The notes under the pieces: generated by a model
What the model was told of the DNA's origin: nothing
The model's database searches: none
Seen by the model: the letters and a program-made list of their open reading frames with translations, nothing else
Made by a program: the position numbers and the translations under genes
Assembly: GCA_013001365.1 (NCBI GenBank)
Contig: JABDMQ010000371.1
Location: forward strand, 1-32,255
Source: Flavobacteriaceae bacterium
GTDB taxonomy: Bacteria > Bacteroidota > Bacteroidia > Flavobacteriales > Flavobacteriaceae
Reading direction: 5' to 3'
DNA: 32,255 nucleotides
In this document: one piece after another, positions 1 to 9,282 of the stretch
How positions within the stretch are numbered: position 1 is the first letter of the stretch
How the letters are laid out: each line of letters opens with the position of its first letter

Positions 1-2033
1 ACGGTTTCTTCAATATCGTCAAACGAATTAATCTGAAGGACCTTGTTAAAATAAAAATCCAGTGGGTTTCTAATGTAGCTTGTCAATGCCGATGGTGAAA
101 AACCTTTTTTTGCCAAGTCTTTTAAATGATCAATAATATCATCGGTCTTGTTTATTGATTTAAGTCTATTATCGATGTGCCTAACTTGAGGCGTAATAAT
201 AACATCTTCTATTTCATGTATTTTTTCAGCCTCCAGTTGAGCTATGAAACGACTTTTCTCTCCGCCATTCATGGCATCTACTTCTGTATTGTAAAGTATA
301 TAAATGTTTTTTGCTCGTTGCAGAAGATGATAAAAGTGATACGTATAGACAGCATCTTTTTCTTTATAGGTTGGCAGTCCATATTCCATTTTAACATCAT
401 ATGGGATAAAAGAATTATGGCTTTTGCCTGAGGGCAGAATACCTTCATTTACTGACGTAATGATAACAGTTTCAAAATCAATAACCCTAGATTCCAACAC
501 GCCTAAAATTTGAAGGCCTTTTAGAGGTTCTCCTTGAAAATCCAAATTTTCACTCGCCAATAGTTCCTTGTATAATGAATAGAGTGATTTTACATCCTTA
601 ACATGTTCATATTCGGAGATCACCACTTCAACCTGATTGAATACTTGCATGAATCTATAAAGATGCTCAAGGGCCAACTGATTTTCTTCTCTTTTATCAC
701 TAAGGCAATTCTTGATGTGCCTGATTATCTCTTTACAGTTTTTTATAGCGAATAACGAGTCTCCATTCCAAGAACTAAAAAGCAGATCAATCAACTCTGT
801 ATTGCTTGGGAAATTAGATTTCAGTTGGTCTAGACCAATATAGGTAATATTGTTTTTTGAAATTATCTGATGGACTTCCGCAATATTTTCGGTTTCATTT
901 ATATTAAGTATTTGACTTATAAAAGGATTGGATGTTAACGAAAGAACATGCTTATAATACAAGTTAGCTTGATCAGGGACTTTATGAATGCGAAAAAGTA
1001 ATTCAAAAAGAGAGGCTAATGGTATGTCTTTCAAAGATAGTCCCATAGTTACATTTACAGGTCCAATCTCTTCTGGAATTGAATTTAATAAAGGGGTCAA
1101 GAGAGTTTCATCTCCTAAAACAACTGCAGTATTCAATAGATTCTTATGGGAACTATTTAATTGTGACAATAATTCGCCTACATATTTAGCTTGACTTACC
1201 TTCTTGGGGACGCCAATGGTTTTTATATTTTTCTTTGATCTATATGAATCACATTCCCATTTGAATTCGTTTTTCTGGAAATAAGGCCAGTGCTTGTAAC
1301 GACGTGCAAACAAACCCGCATCATGGAATGATGAATCAACAAAATAATTGTCTATGTCCCAATAAATTTTAGCAACATCTTGATGCAGTAATTCCTGGAT
1401 GATTTTTTGCTCAGCAGTGTTAAGTGCATTAAAGCCCAAGAAGACGAATCGCTCTTTTGAATGGAGCTGCAAATAAAGCTCCAATTTGTTAACTGCCTCT
1501 CGATACATAAGCCCTTGATAAGCTGTCCCTTTATCAATAAGCCGTTTGGTCAATTCAGTGTAATACAATGGCAGTTTTTTCCAGAAAGAGAGATAATTGG
1601 ATATTAATTCTGTTTTTTCGGCGGAAACAGACCAGTGATCAACTTCTTTAATTGCACTTAAGTAATTGAAGATCTTGTCAGGAGGAACAAGGTAGCGATC
1701 CACCTCATTAAAATCCTGGACCATGACTTGAGCCCATTTGCAGTAACTATCGAAATCATGTAGTTGGTCTTTCGGAGTGTTTTCTTTATAAACTTGATAG
1801 AATTCAAAAAGCAACTCAGTATTTGAAATAGTCTTTAGGAGTGATACATTTTCAATGTATTGCTCTATACTAAGTATTTCTGGCGAGAAAATTGTTTTTT
1901 CGGTAAGTTGGGAAAGTGAGTGCTTTAAAAATGCTCCAGCTCTTTTGCTAGGGAGGATAAATACTTGTTGAGAAATGTCTAAATCCTTAGAAAGGATGTC
2001 TTTTAATACTTCATCAACAAAAGATTCTACCAT
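1..2033 (-). CDS. PD-(D/E)XK nuclease family protein, AddB-like (3' end truncated by the window edge)
   Basis: Open reading frame from ATG at 2033 (minus) to the window edge, absent from the ORF track because it has no stop. Translation begins MVESFVDEVLKDILSKDLDISQQVFILPSKRAGAFLKHSLSQL. The visible end reads KDLAKKGFSPSALTSYIRNPLDFYFNKVLQINSFDDIEET, resembling the start of a RecB/AddB C-terminal nuclease domain. Confidence 0.8.
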   Translation of the reverse strand, partial: MVESFVDEVLKDILSKDLDISQQVFILPSKRAGAFLKHSLSQLTEKTIFSPEILSIEQYIENVSLLKTISNTELLFEFYQVYKENTPKDQLHDFDSYCKWAQVMVQDFNEVDRYLVPPDKIFNYLSAIKEVDHWSVSAEKTELISNYLSFWKKLPLYYTELTKRLIDKGTAYQGLMYREAVNKLELYLQLHSKERFVFLGFNALNTAEQKIIQELLHQDVAKIYWDIDNYFVDSSFHDAGLFARRYKHWPYFQKNEFKWECDSYRSKKNIKTIGVPKKVSQAKYVGELLSQLNSSHKNLLNTAVVLGDETLLTPLLNSIPEEIGPVNVTMGLSLKDIPLASLFELLFRIHKVPDQANLYYKHVLSLTSNPFISQILNINETENIAEVHQIISKNNITYIGLDQLKSNFPSNTELIDLLFSSWNGDSLFAIKNCKEIIRHIKNCLSDKREENQLALEHLYRFMQVFNQVEVVISEYEHVKDVKSLYSLYKELLASENLDFQGEPLKGLQILGVLESRVIDFETVIITSVNEGILPSGKSHNSFIPYDVKMEYGLPTYKEKDAVYTYHFYHLLQRAKNIYILYNTEVDAMNGGEKSRFIAQLEAEKIHEIEDVIITPQVRHIDNRLKSINKTDDIIDHLKDLAKKGFSPSALTSYIRNPLDFYFNKVLQINSFDDIEET

Positions 2034-2040
2034 AGGTATA

Positions 2041-2075
2041 AAAATAAAAAACGCTCCGATTATCGGAGCGTTTTC
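2041..2075 (-). terminator. Intrinsic terminator downstream of the OmpA-family gene
   Basis: AACGCTCCGA (2050-2059) pairs with TCGGAGCGTT (2063-2072) around a 3-nt loop. On the minus strand it is followed by a T-rich tract. Confidence 0.85.
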
Positions 2076-2102
2076 TAAATTATTTATTTAAAGAGTTTAA
2101 CC

Positions 2103-3560
2103 TTAGTTCTTAAGTTTAACTTCTACACGTCTGTTCTCAGCTCTACCAGCTCTTGTAGCATTGCTAGAGATTGGGTAGTCTTCACCAAAACCGTATGCTG
2201 TCAACCTCTGACCAGCGATTCCGTTTTCTACCAAATATGCCATTACAGCGTTAGCTCTAGAATCAGATAATCTTTGGTTAAGAGCTTTGCTTCCTACGCT
2301 ATCAGTATGACCTTCGATAGTGAAGTTCGCCTTAGGATACTCTTTTAAAATAGCTGTAATAGCTTGAAGGACTGGGTATGTTTCTTGCTTGAAGCTAGAC
2401 TTTCCAGTGTCGAACAAGATTGTCTTAGCATAGCTATTCAATTGGTTGATGACCTCTTGAGTTGGAACAACAACTTCTGGGCAACCATTGTTAGCTACTG
2501 TACCAGCTTCGTCTGGACATTGATCGTCTTTATCAAGAACACCATCTTTATCTTTGTCAGACCATGGGCAACCATTGTTGGCCACAGGACCTGCTTCGTC
2601 AGGACAGTTGTCTTTTCCATCAGCAACACCGTCGCCATCTTTATCTGGGCAACCGTTCAATGCTTTAAGACCAGCAACTGTTGGGCAATCATCATCTTTA
2701 TCAGCAACACCGTCACCATCTGTATCTGGACATCCGTTGAATTCTGCTAAACCAGCTTCGTTAGGACAATCGTCTTTACTGTCTTCAATGCCATCGCCAT
2801 CTGTATCAGGGCATCCATTGAATGCTTCTAGACCAGCAACTTCTGGACATGCATCGTCCTTGTCGTAGATTCCATCACCATCAGTGTCTTTTCCACCAAA
2901 CTTAACAGCTATACCCGCGCTGTGCTGAAAATGCGTAACGCCACCTTCAGATAACTCTGTGAAGGAATGCTTGTATTTAGATTGAAGGTTTAGGGCAATA
3001 TTATCGGTGAACCAATAGTTAAATCCTAATGAACCATTCAATGTTCCGAAACCTAACTTAGCTTGTTTCCCAGCTGCGTTGTTATTTCCAAATTGAGCAT
3101 TTTCCTCAACCCAAGAATAACCACCACCAACTCCTAGGTATGGTTCGAATTTTGTCGTATTGAATAAATTAGCAAGACTGTAAGTAACATCTCCATCAAC
3201 TGAATAATAAGAAGCTTCGTCACTTAGTGTAACGCTAGGGTTACCAGGGTTGCCACTTGTCTCACCTATTTTCTCGATTCTATTCAATGAGCCTGTCGCA
3301 CTAAAGGAGAAATTATCACCTAAATATTTACCTACTCTAAGAGTCGATAAAGAAGGTAAAATGTTCCAGTGGTCGTTCACATTAAAGAACTCATCAAAAT
3401 AATCACCTTGCGGTGAATTTCCACCAACAGGATATACATCAACTGCGTTGACTCCAAAAGTGATAGCCCAAGGATTATTTTGGTCTTGCGCGTTAGCGTT
3501 GCTAAAACCAATTAAAAGCAACATAGCGAACATTAATCTGCTAAGATTTTTCATATTCAA
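2103..3560 (-). CDS. OmpA family outer membrane protein with thrombospondin type-3 repeats
   Basis: 485 aa with signal peptide and beta-barrel N-terminus. Five DxDxDGxxDxxDxCP...NGCP repeats, then a C-terminal OmpA peptidoglycan-binding domain ([26 protein letters not shown]). Confidence 0.95.
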   Translation of the reverse strand: MNMKNLSRLMFAMLLLIGFSNANAQDQNNPWAITFGVNAVDVYPVGGNSPQGDYFDEFFNVNDHWNILPSLSTLRVGKYLGDNFSFSATGSLNRIEKIGETSGNPGNPSVTLSDEASYYSVDGDVTYSLANLFNTTKFEPYLGVGGGYSWVEENAQFGNNNAAGKQAKLGFGTLNGSLGFNYWFTDNIALNLQSKYKHSFTELSEGGVTHFQHSAGIAVKFGGKDTDGDGIYDKDDACPEVAGLEAFNGCPDTDGDGIEDSKDDCPNEAGLAEFNGCPDTDGDGVADKDDDCPTVAGLKALNGCPDKDGDGVADGKDNCPDEAGPVANNGCPWSDKDKDGVLDKDDQCPDEAGTVANNGCPEVVVPTQEVINQLNSYAKTILFDTGKSSFKQETYPVLQAITAILKEYPKANFTIEGHTDSVGSKALNQRLSDSRANAVMAYLVENGIAGQRLTAYGFGEDYPISSNATRAGRAENRRVEVKLKN

Positions 3561-3623
3561 ATAATTTAATTTTTAAGTGTTAATTATGAGCAAAAGTAAG
3601 TTGTTAAAATTTATTAACAAAGA

Positions 3624-3631
3624 CAAATATA
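3624..3631 (-). promoter_or_regulatory. Candidate Bacteroidota -7 box (TATATTTG) for the OmpA-family gene
   Basis: Minus-strand TATATTTG matches TAnnTTTG about 65 nt upstream of the start codon. No TTG was seen at the expected -33 distance. Confidence 0.45.
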
Positions 3632-3678
3632 TAAAAATATTGAAAATTTGCTTTAAAAATGCGGAGTTTGGAACTATT

Positions 3679-4872
3679 TTAAATAACATTTAGTTCTTTG
3701 CCAACTCTAGTAAAAGCATCTATGGCTTTGTCTAAGTGAGATTGCTCGTGAGCAGCCGATAGCTGTATCCTTATCCTAGCCTTGCCTTTAGGAACTACTG
3801 GGAAGAAAAAGCCAACTACGTAAATACCTTCTTCGAGCATCATATTTGCCATTTCCTGTGATAATTTATCGTCATATAACATTACTGGAACAATGGCACT
3901 TTGGCCTTCAACAATATCAAATCCAGCCTTGATCATTCCTTCCTTGAAATACTTGGTATTCCTTTCTAGTTTATCCCTTAATCCTGTGTCGTTGGAAATC
4001 ATATCGAAAACCTTTATGCTTGCCCCTACAATTGCAGGTGCCAAAGAGTTGGAGAACAAATAAGGACGAGAGCGTTGACGAAGCATATCGATGATCTCTT
4101 TTTTACCTGTAGTATATCCTCCCATAGCTCCACCTAGGGCCTTTCCCAGAGTGCCAGTGATAATGTCAATTCTTCCCATGACATTTTTCTCTTCTAAGGT
4201 GCCTCTTCCGGTTTCCCCTATAAAACCAGTTGCATGACATTCATCAATCATTACCAAAGCATCATATTTCTCTGCCAAGTCACAGATACGATCCAGTTCT
4301 GCAACAATACCATCCATTGAGAAAACGCCATCAGTAACGATAATCTTGAACCGTGCATTTTTTGCATTCGCTTCAATTAATTGCTTCTCTAGATCTTGCA
4401 TGTCGTTATTAGCATATCTATATCGTGCTGCTTTGCACAGCCTTACACCATCTATTATTGAGGCATGATTAAGCGAGTCTGAAATTATTGCATCCTCTTT
4501 TCCGAACAAAGGCTCAAACACACCACCATTAGCATCGAAAGCAGCAGCATATAATATGGTGTCTTCTGTTTCATAGAAATCAGCTATCTTTTTCTCTAAT
4601 TCTTTATGGATGTCTTGTGTTCCGCATATGAATCTAACGGATGACATTCCAAAACCATGGGAATCCAAGGTGTCTTTAGCAGCTTGTATTACCTCTGGAT
4701 GTGAAGACAATCCCAAGTAATTGTTCGCACAGAAATTAATGACTTCATTGCCTTCGGTTGTTTTAATGATGGCATCTTGGGGAGTTGTTATAATTCGCTC
4801 TGTTTTATAGAGACCTTCATTTCTTATGGATTGCAATTCTTCAAGAAGGTGCTCTCTGATCTTTCCGTACAT
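3679..4872 (-). CDS. kbl: Glycine C-acetyltransferase (2-amino-3-ketobutyrate CoA ligase)
   Basis: 397 aa alpha-oxoamine synthase type PLP enzyme: [50 protein letters not shown]. Confidence 0.92.
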   Translation of the reverse strand: MYGKIREHLLEELQSIRNEGLYKTERIITTPQDAIIKTTEGNEVINFCANNYLGLSSHPEVIQAAKDTLDSHGFGMSSVRFICGTQDIHKELEKKIADFYETEDTILYAAAFDANGGVFEPLFGKEDAIISDSLNHASIIDGVRLCKAARYRYANNDMQDLEKQLIEANAKNARFKIIVTDGVFSMDGIVAELDRICDLAEKYDALVMIDECHATGFIGETGRGTLEEKNVMGRIDIITGTLGKALGGAMGGYTTGKKEIIDMLRQRSRPYLFSNSLAPAIVGASIKVFDMISNDTGLRDKLERNTKYFKEGMIKAGFDIVEGQSAIVPVMLYDDKLSQEMANMMLEEGIYVVGFFFPVVPKGKARIRIQLSAAHEQSHLDKAIDAFTRVGKELNVI

Positions 4873-4890
4873 AAGGAGTTTTTTACAAAG

Positions 4891-7800
4891 TTAAAGTTCT
4901 TTTATTTCAATATCTTGATCAATGTAGATCAAGATACGTTTCTTCACTTCAATTCCCATCGATTCGATGATATCTGAATACGTTATCAATTGTTGTTCAT
5001 GTTTTTTATCAAATGCCCCTGTCTTATAATCTATCAAAATGGCATTCTTGTTCTTGTCGAGAACTAATCTATCCGGTCTTACGATCATGCCATTAGCAGA
5101 TATTATATCTCGCTCATTGAATATATCTACCCCATCCGAATAAAATTGACTCAATTCTGGATGGTTTATAATAGAAAGCATAAGTGGTTTCAAGGCTTTT
5201 GCCTGATCAATGTCAATAGTGCCTTCGCCTAGCGCATCATTAATAACAAAATCAATATCGGTTACACCCATGACTCTAGCCATAAGGTCATGTACGAGAT
5301 TTCCTTTTTCGATGGCTGCTCCTTGCGACGTATCCCATAAATAGCCCGATTTTGTGTTTATGTTTACTTTATTTTTATATGAAATGAATTTCTTTGATTG
5401 CAAGCTGCTTTTAACAGGTTTAGAAGGTCTGTTTTGTCTCAAAGGGTTTCCGAAAGAGTAAGAGTACTTTGCATCAGACCATTTTCCAATTGATTGCAAA
5501 TAGCTTTTGAAAAATCCTGAATAATCCTTAGGAGATTCATTTGTTGTTATTTCCTTGCCTTTGCTTGATAGGATATGCAATTGTTCAATGGCCCGCGTCA
5601 ATGTCACATATAATAAATTTATATTATCCAGTTCCAACTCCGCTTGTCGACGCTCATATATTGCCCTGCCTTCATCCCCAAATTCAGCAAGGTTGCTATT
5701 ATAATTGAGAAGAGTGTTTGAGAATCCGTTGTATTGATCCTTGTCAATCGGAAACCACACCCTAGGCTCTCTTTCCTTGTATATGTTTAGGTCAGCATAA
5801 GGAAAAATCACCAAAGGAAATTCCAATCCTTTAGATTTATGAATGGTCATGACCTGTACTGCATTCCTTCCTTCGGGTACAGTAATACTCAAATCGTCCT
5901 TCTTCTTCTCCCAATATTCCAGAAAACCCATAATGCTGGAAGATTTCTTCTGAGAATAATCCATAACAGCATCCAAATAAAACTGGACATAAGCATCGGA
6001 TTCGGATACAAGCTTGAACTTCCTGACAATGCTCTCCACCGCATCATAAAGCGATAATTGCAAAATGTCATTGAAGTCAAAACTGATTTCGTAAGATTCC
6101 AGCATTTTAGAGAATTCCCTGAATGTGAGTGGCAATCCATTTATCATGAAAGCATGCTTATCATCTACATGCAGATGATCGGAAATAAAATAAAGGATGT
6201 TAGCCTTTAGCTCATCATTCGTTGGCTGTAATGAGAACTTAAGGACGTTTGTCAAGAACTGGATTTCGGGAGAATTATTTATAAGCAAGGTCTCAGAGGA
6301 TATGATATCGATTCCTATTTCAGTTAAATGAGATGATATTGCTAAGCCTTCTTTTTTCTTTCGGACCAATACACAAATTTCATTTAGTTCAAATCCATTG
6401 TCAAGGGCATCCTTTATAGTCTGACCTACAGCTTTGGAGTATAGCTCGTCCCTCGATTCTTCCTCTTCTAGATCCAGGAAATCGACCTTAACAAATCCTT
6501 CTTCTGGAAAATGCTTGTTTTGTGCAGCATTATAGTAGAGCTCTTTATGTGCATCATCTGCAAAAGCGAAAGAGGACAAATGAGCAAAAAATGAATTATT
6601 GAAATCTACGATGTTCCTATAACTACGATAATTGGTTGGTAGAGCATAAATTTTCTTTTCAACTTGAAATGGATTGACATCGTTGATAAGTTCCATAAAA
6701 AGCTCTGGTTTGCCACCTCTCCATCTATATATGGCTTGCTTGGCATCGCCTACTATCATGGCACTACCATTTTCACTTGATAGGCGATTGTCAATTAATG
6801 GAATTAAGTTTTCCCATTGCATGATAGATGTGTCCTGAAACTCATCTATGAAATAATGCCTGAATTTTTCGCCCAATCTCTCATAGATGAAAGGTGTAGG
6901 TTGGTTCTTGATTTCTTCATGGATGATCTTGTTGAATTCTGAAATCAATAATAAATTCTTTTCTTCTTTGATTGCCTCTAATTCTGAATTTATTGCGTTA
7001 ATAACCGATAATGGTGTTAGGTTTCTGTAGAAATTATTATAGAAACGAAGCAAATACAAAAGTTCTCTTGTCCTTTGAAATGCCGTATTTATACGTGGTT
7101 GAATTTCTTCAATAGTTGATGCGATATCTCCTGAAACTCTTTTTGGGTACAATGTTTTAGACCCAAGGTCTTCTTGCCATTTAGCCTCAAGGTTAACATC
7201 GAATTTCTTGGCAGTGAGATTACTGAAATATTTTGGCAAATAACCTCCAGAAAAATCACTTGCCTCCAATCCGTTTGCTTCAATAAGTGCGAGAACCTCT
7301 TTGGCCATTTCGACAAGAAAGGCCTCTGAATCTACTTTTCTTGATCTAATGGTCTGTTTTAGTATATCAAAATCCCCAAGATTTTTCTCCTTTAATTTAA
7401 GAAGGAATGGTAAGTCATTCTCATTTACCAATAGCTTTGCTATTTTATTGAAATCGAAAGCTATGTCCCAACTTTTTTCATCATCTGCTTTTTCCAAAGC
7501 AAAGTCGACAAGTACCTGTGTAAGCTTCTTGTCACTACCTGCCTTGGATATCAAGTTGTCGACAGCTTCAGAAAGCAGATTTTCTGTATCCAATTCTACT
7601 TCGAAATTCAGGGGGATTTTTAAATCGAAAGCAAAGGTCCTTATGACTTTGTGTGTAAACTTATCTATAGTTGATATATCAAAAGCTGAATAGTTATGTA
7701 ATATGGCGTTCAATGTCCGCTTTGATCTTTCATGAAGGTCCCTAGCGTCCATATTCAATTCCTCACAAATTACCTTGAACGTGCTATCTGACATTTCTAA

Positions 7801-8013
7801 AATGGTCTCCTGCGAAAAAAGCAGCAATTTCTCGATTATTCGATTTTTCATTTCAGCAACAGCCTTATTCGTAAAGGTCAGGGAAAGAATATTCTTGAAA
7901 ATATCAGACTTACTTGTGCTTAAGAGTAATTTGAGATATTCCTTGACAAGGGTAAAGGTTTTGCCACTTCCCGCTGAGGCATTATATACATTGAAGAAAG
8001 AGGTTTTTTGCAC
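4891..8013 (-). CDS. UvrD-family helicase with C-terminal PD-(D/E)XK nuclease, AddA/RecB-like
   Basis: 1040 aa. Walker A NASAGSGKTFTLVKEYL, DEFQDTS, GDAKQAIYRWRGG, MTIHKSKGLEFPLVI, LLYVTLTRA. C-terminal RPDRLVLDKNKNAILIDYKTG is a RecB-type nuclease motif. Confidence 0.93.
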   Translation of the reverse strand: MQKTSFFNVYNASAGSGKTFTLVKEYLKLLLSTSKSDIFKNILSLTFTNKAVAEMKNRIIEKLLLFSQETILEMSDSTFKVICEELNMDARDLHERSKRTLNAILHNYSAFDISTIDKFTHKVIRTFAFDLKIPLNFEVELDTENLLSEAVDNLISKAGSDKKLTQVLVDFALEKADDEKSWDIAFDFNKIAKLLVNENDLPFLLKLKEKNLGDFDILKQTIRSRKVDSEAFLVEMAKEVLALIEANGLEASDFSGGYLPKYFSNLTAKKFDVNLEAKWQEDLGSKTLYPKRVSGDIASTIEEIQPRINTAFQRTRELLYLLRFYNNFYRNLTPLSVINAINSELEAIKEEKNLLLISEFNKIIHEEIKNQPTPFIYERLGEKFRHYFIDEFQDTSIMQWENLIPLIDNRLSSENGSAMIVGDAKQAIYRWRGGKPELFMELINDVNPFQVEKKIYALPTNYRSYRNIVDFNNSFFAHLSSFAFADDAHKELYYNAAQNKHFPEEGFVKVDFLDLEEEESRDELYSKAVGQTIKDALDNGFELNEICVLVRKKKEGLAISSHLTEIGIDIISSETLLINNSPEIQFLTNVLKFSLQPTNDELKANILYFISDHLHVDDKHAFMINGLPLTFREFSKMLESYEISFDFNDILQLSLYDAVESIVRKFKLVSESDAYVQFYLDAVMDYSQKKSSSIMGFLEYWEKKKDDLSITVPEGRNAVQVMTIHKSKGLEFPLVIFPYADLNIYKEREPRVWFPIDKDQYNGFSNTLLNYNSNLAEFGDEGRAIYERRQAELELDNINLLYVTLTRAIEQLHILSSKGKEITTNESPKDYSGFFKSYLQSIGKWSDAKYSYSFGNPLRQNRPSKPVKSSLQSKKFISYKNKVNINTKSGYLWDTSQGAAIEKGNLVHDLMARVMGVTDIDFVINDALGEGTIDIDQAKALKPLMLSIINHPELSQFYSDGVDIFNERDIISANGMIVRPDRLVLDKNKNAILIDYKTGAFDKKHEQQLITYSDIIESMGIEVKKRILIYIDQDIEIKEL

Positions 8014-8074
8014 TTAGGAATTTTTAAACAAGATAAAAACTATCAATGATCTTATAGCTATTTATTATTTTTAA

Positions 8075-8099
8075 TTGGCCTGTTTAATCAGTAAATTTG
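8075..8099 (+). promoter_or_regulatory. Candidate promoter for sod
   Basis: TAAATTTG at 8092-8099 matches TAnnTTTG. A TTG lies at 8075-8077, but the 14-nt spacing is shorter than the usual ~19. Confidence 0.4.
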
Positions 8100-8132
8100 A
8101 TGTAAATAATATTAATCTATAAATCAAGAACT

Positions 8133-8741
8133 ATGGCTTTCGAATTACCGAAATTGAAATACGCTTACGACGCACTCGAACCACATATAGATGCCAGAAC
8201 CATGGAAATACACCACTCTAAGCATCATAATGGATATACTACTAAACTTAACGCAGCGATAGAGGGAACTGGACTAGAAGGAAAGTCAATTGAATCGATT
8301 CTTGAAGATCTTGACATGAACAATAAAGCGGTTAGGAATAATGGCGGTGGTTATTATAATCATTCTCTTTTTTGGGAGGTCATGAACCCGGAAGGTAAAG
8401 GAAGGTTGTCTGGTGAATTGAAAGATGCAATCGAGGGAGCCTTTGGTTCTTTTGATAATTTCAAGGAGGCTTTCAGTAAAGCGGCAGCTACACAATTCGG
8501 ATCAGGTTGGGCATGGCTTTGCGCCCACAGAGGTGGCAAGGTTGAGATTTGTTCGACACCGAACCAAGACAATCCTTTAATGCCAAAGGTAGGTTGCGGC
8601 GGAACACCGATATTAGGATTGGATGTTTGGGAACATGCATATTACTTGAACTATCAAAACAGGAGGCCAGATTATATTGAAGCCTTCTTTAGTGTCATTA
8701 ATTGGAATGAAGTTGAAAGGCGATACGCAGAAGTTAAATAA
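8133..8741 (+). CDS. sod: Superoxide dismutase (Fe/Mn family)
   Basis: 202 aa. [40 protein letters not shown] and [22 protein letters not shown] motifs. Confidence 0.96.
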   Translation: MAFELPKLKYAYDALEPHIDARTMEIHHSKHHNGYTTKLNAAIEGTGLEGKSIESILEDLDMNNKAVRNNGGGYYNHSLFWEVMNPEGKGRLSGELKDAIEGAFGSFDNFKEAFSKAAATQFGSGWAWLCAHRGGKVEICSTPNQDNPLMPKVGCGGTPILGLDVWEHAYYLNYQNRRPDYIEAFFSVINWNEVERRYAEVK

Positions 8742-8757
8742 TTCTTCAGGTCCATAA

Positions 8758-8800
8758 ACAACAAAAGGCCAGCTAGACAGCTGGCCTTTTGTTGTTTTAT
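8758..8800 (+). terminator. Intrinsic terminator of sod
   Basis: ACAAAAGGCCAGCT (8761-8774) pairs perfectly with AGCTGGCCTTTTGT (8779-8792) around an AGAC loop, followed by a T-rich tract. Confidence 0.92.
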
Positions 8801-8820
8801 ATATCAGTGTAAAGGTTCTT

Positions 8821-8899
8821 AAAATGAAAAAAGGTGAACGAGAGTTCACCTTTTTTGCCCCAAATCTACCATGAACTTAACCTACTTATGTTATGGTGA
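8821..8899. repeat. Copy 1 of a ~79-nt intergenic two-hairpin repeat
   Basis: aaaatgAAAAAAGGTGAACgagaGTTCACCTTTTTT followed by GCCCCAAATCTACCATGAACTTAACCTACTTATGTTATGGTGA. Near-identical to 9092-9171, while flanking sequence diverges. Confidence 0.95.
8827..8856. terminator. Terminator-like hairpin within repeat copy 1
   Basis: 13-bp perfect stem AAAAAAGGTGAAC/GTTCACCTTTTTT with GAGA loop (8840-8843). A and T tracts flank the GC core, so it could act on either strand. Confidence 0.7.
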
Positions 8900-9091
8900 T
8901 GCTAATATAACGGAGCTTTTTCCAAATTATTGAATTTATTAGATAAAATACTTATAAATCAGGTTTAGCGGACTTTTAAAATTTAATTGAACATCCTTTA
9001 ATTCAAGGGAAATTTTATCAAACAAAAACTAAAGGACTAGTTGTCAGAAAGTTAAATTTAAAAAGAGATTTTTTTTGAATTTTAGGGATCG

Positions 9092-9171
9092 AAAATAAAA
9101 AAAGGTGAACGAGAGTTCACCTTTTTTTGCCCCAAATCTACCATGAACTTAACCTACTTATGTTATGGTGA
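9092..9171. repeat. Copy 2 of the ~79-nt intergenic two-hairpin repeat
   Basis: Same orientation as copy 1. The 43 nt after the hairpin (9129-9171) are identical to 8857-8899. The differences are one G-to-A substitution and one extra T. Confidence 0.95.
9097..9128. terminator. Terminator-like hairpin within repeat copy 2; possible terminator of the PurF-like gene on the minus strand
   Basis: 14-bp perfect stem AAAAAAAGGTGAAC/GTTCACCTTTTTTT with GAGA loop. On the minus strand it ends in TTTTTTTATTTT. Confidence 0.75.
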
Positions 9172-9282
9172 GACCAAATTATACCTTTCTTAGGTAGCAG
9201 AATAAAATAATAGATAAACGGCATTTTTTTTAGGTAAAATGCCAATATTTTAGATAAAATACGGTTTTACCATAATTTGGGA

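Noticed and set aside
177-1537. Small ORFs (177..431 +, 988..1194 +, 1352..1537 -)
   Set aside because: All lie inside the continuous AddB-like coding frame. The 1352..1537 product is a frame-shifted reading of that protein.
2364-2868. Two long plus-strand ORFs (128 and 104 aa) opposite ompA
   Set aside because: They are antisense to the five TSP3 repeats. Repetitive DxDxDG codons create open antisense frames, and the translations are low-complexity repeats of the same shadow pattern.
8613-8849. 78-aa minus-strand ORF starting in repeat copy 1
   Set aside because: It overlaps sod on the opposite strand, starts within the hairpin, and its N-terminal frame is not preserved in repeat copy 2.
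8824-8874. 16-codon plus-strand peptide MKKGEREFTFFAPNLP in repeat copy 1
   Set aside because: In copy 2 the start codon is lost and an extra T shifts the frame, so a conserved peptide is unlikely.
8821-9171. CRISPR array interpretation of the duplicated element
   Set aside because: Only two copies, an ~80-nt repeat with a ~190-nt spacer, and no cas genes nearby.
8821-9280. Insertion sequence or transposon remnant
   Set aside because: No transposase fragment, no terminal inverted repeats bounding the pair, and no obvious target-site duplication. A non-autonomous REP/MITE-like origin is left open in the findings.
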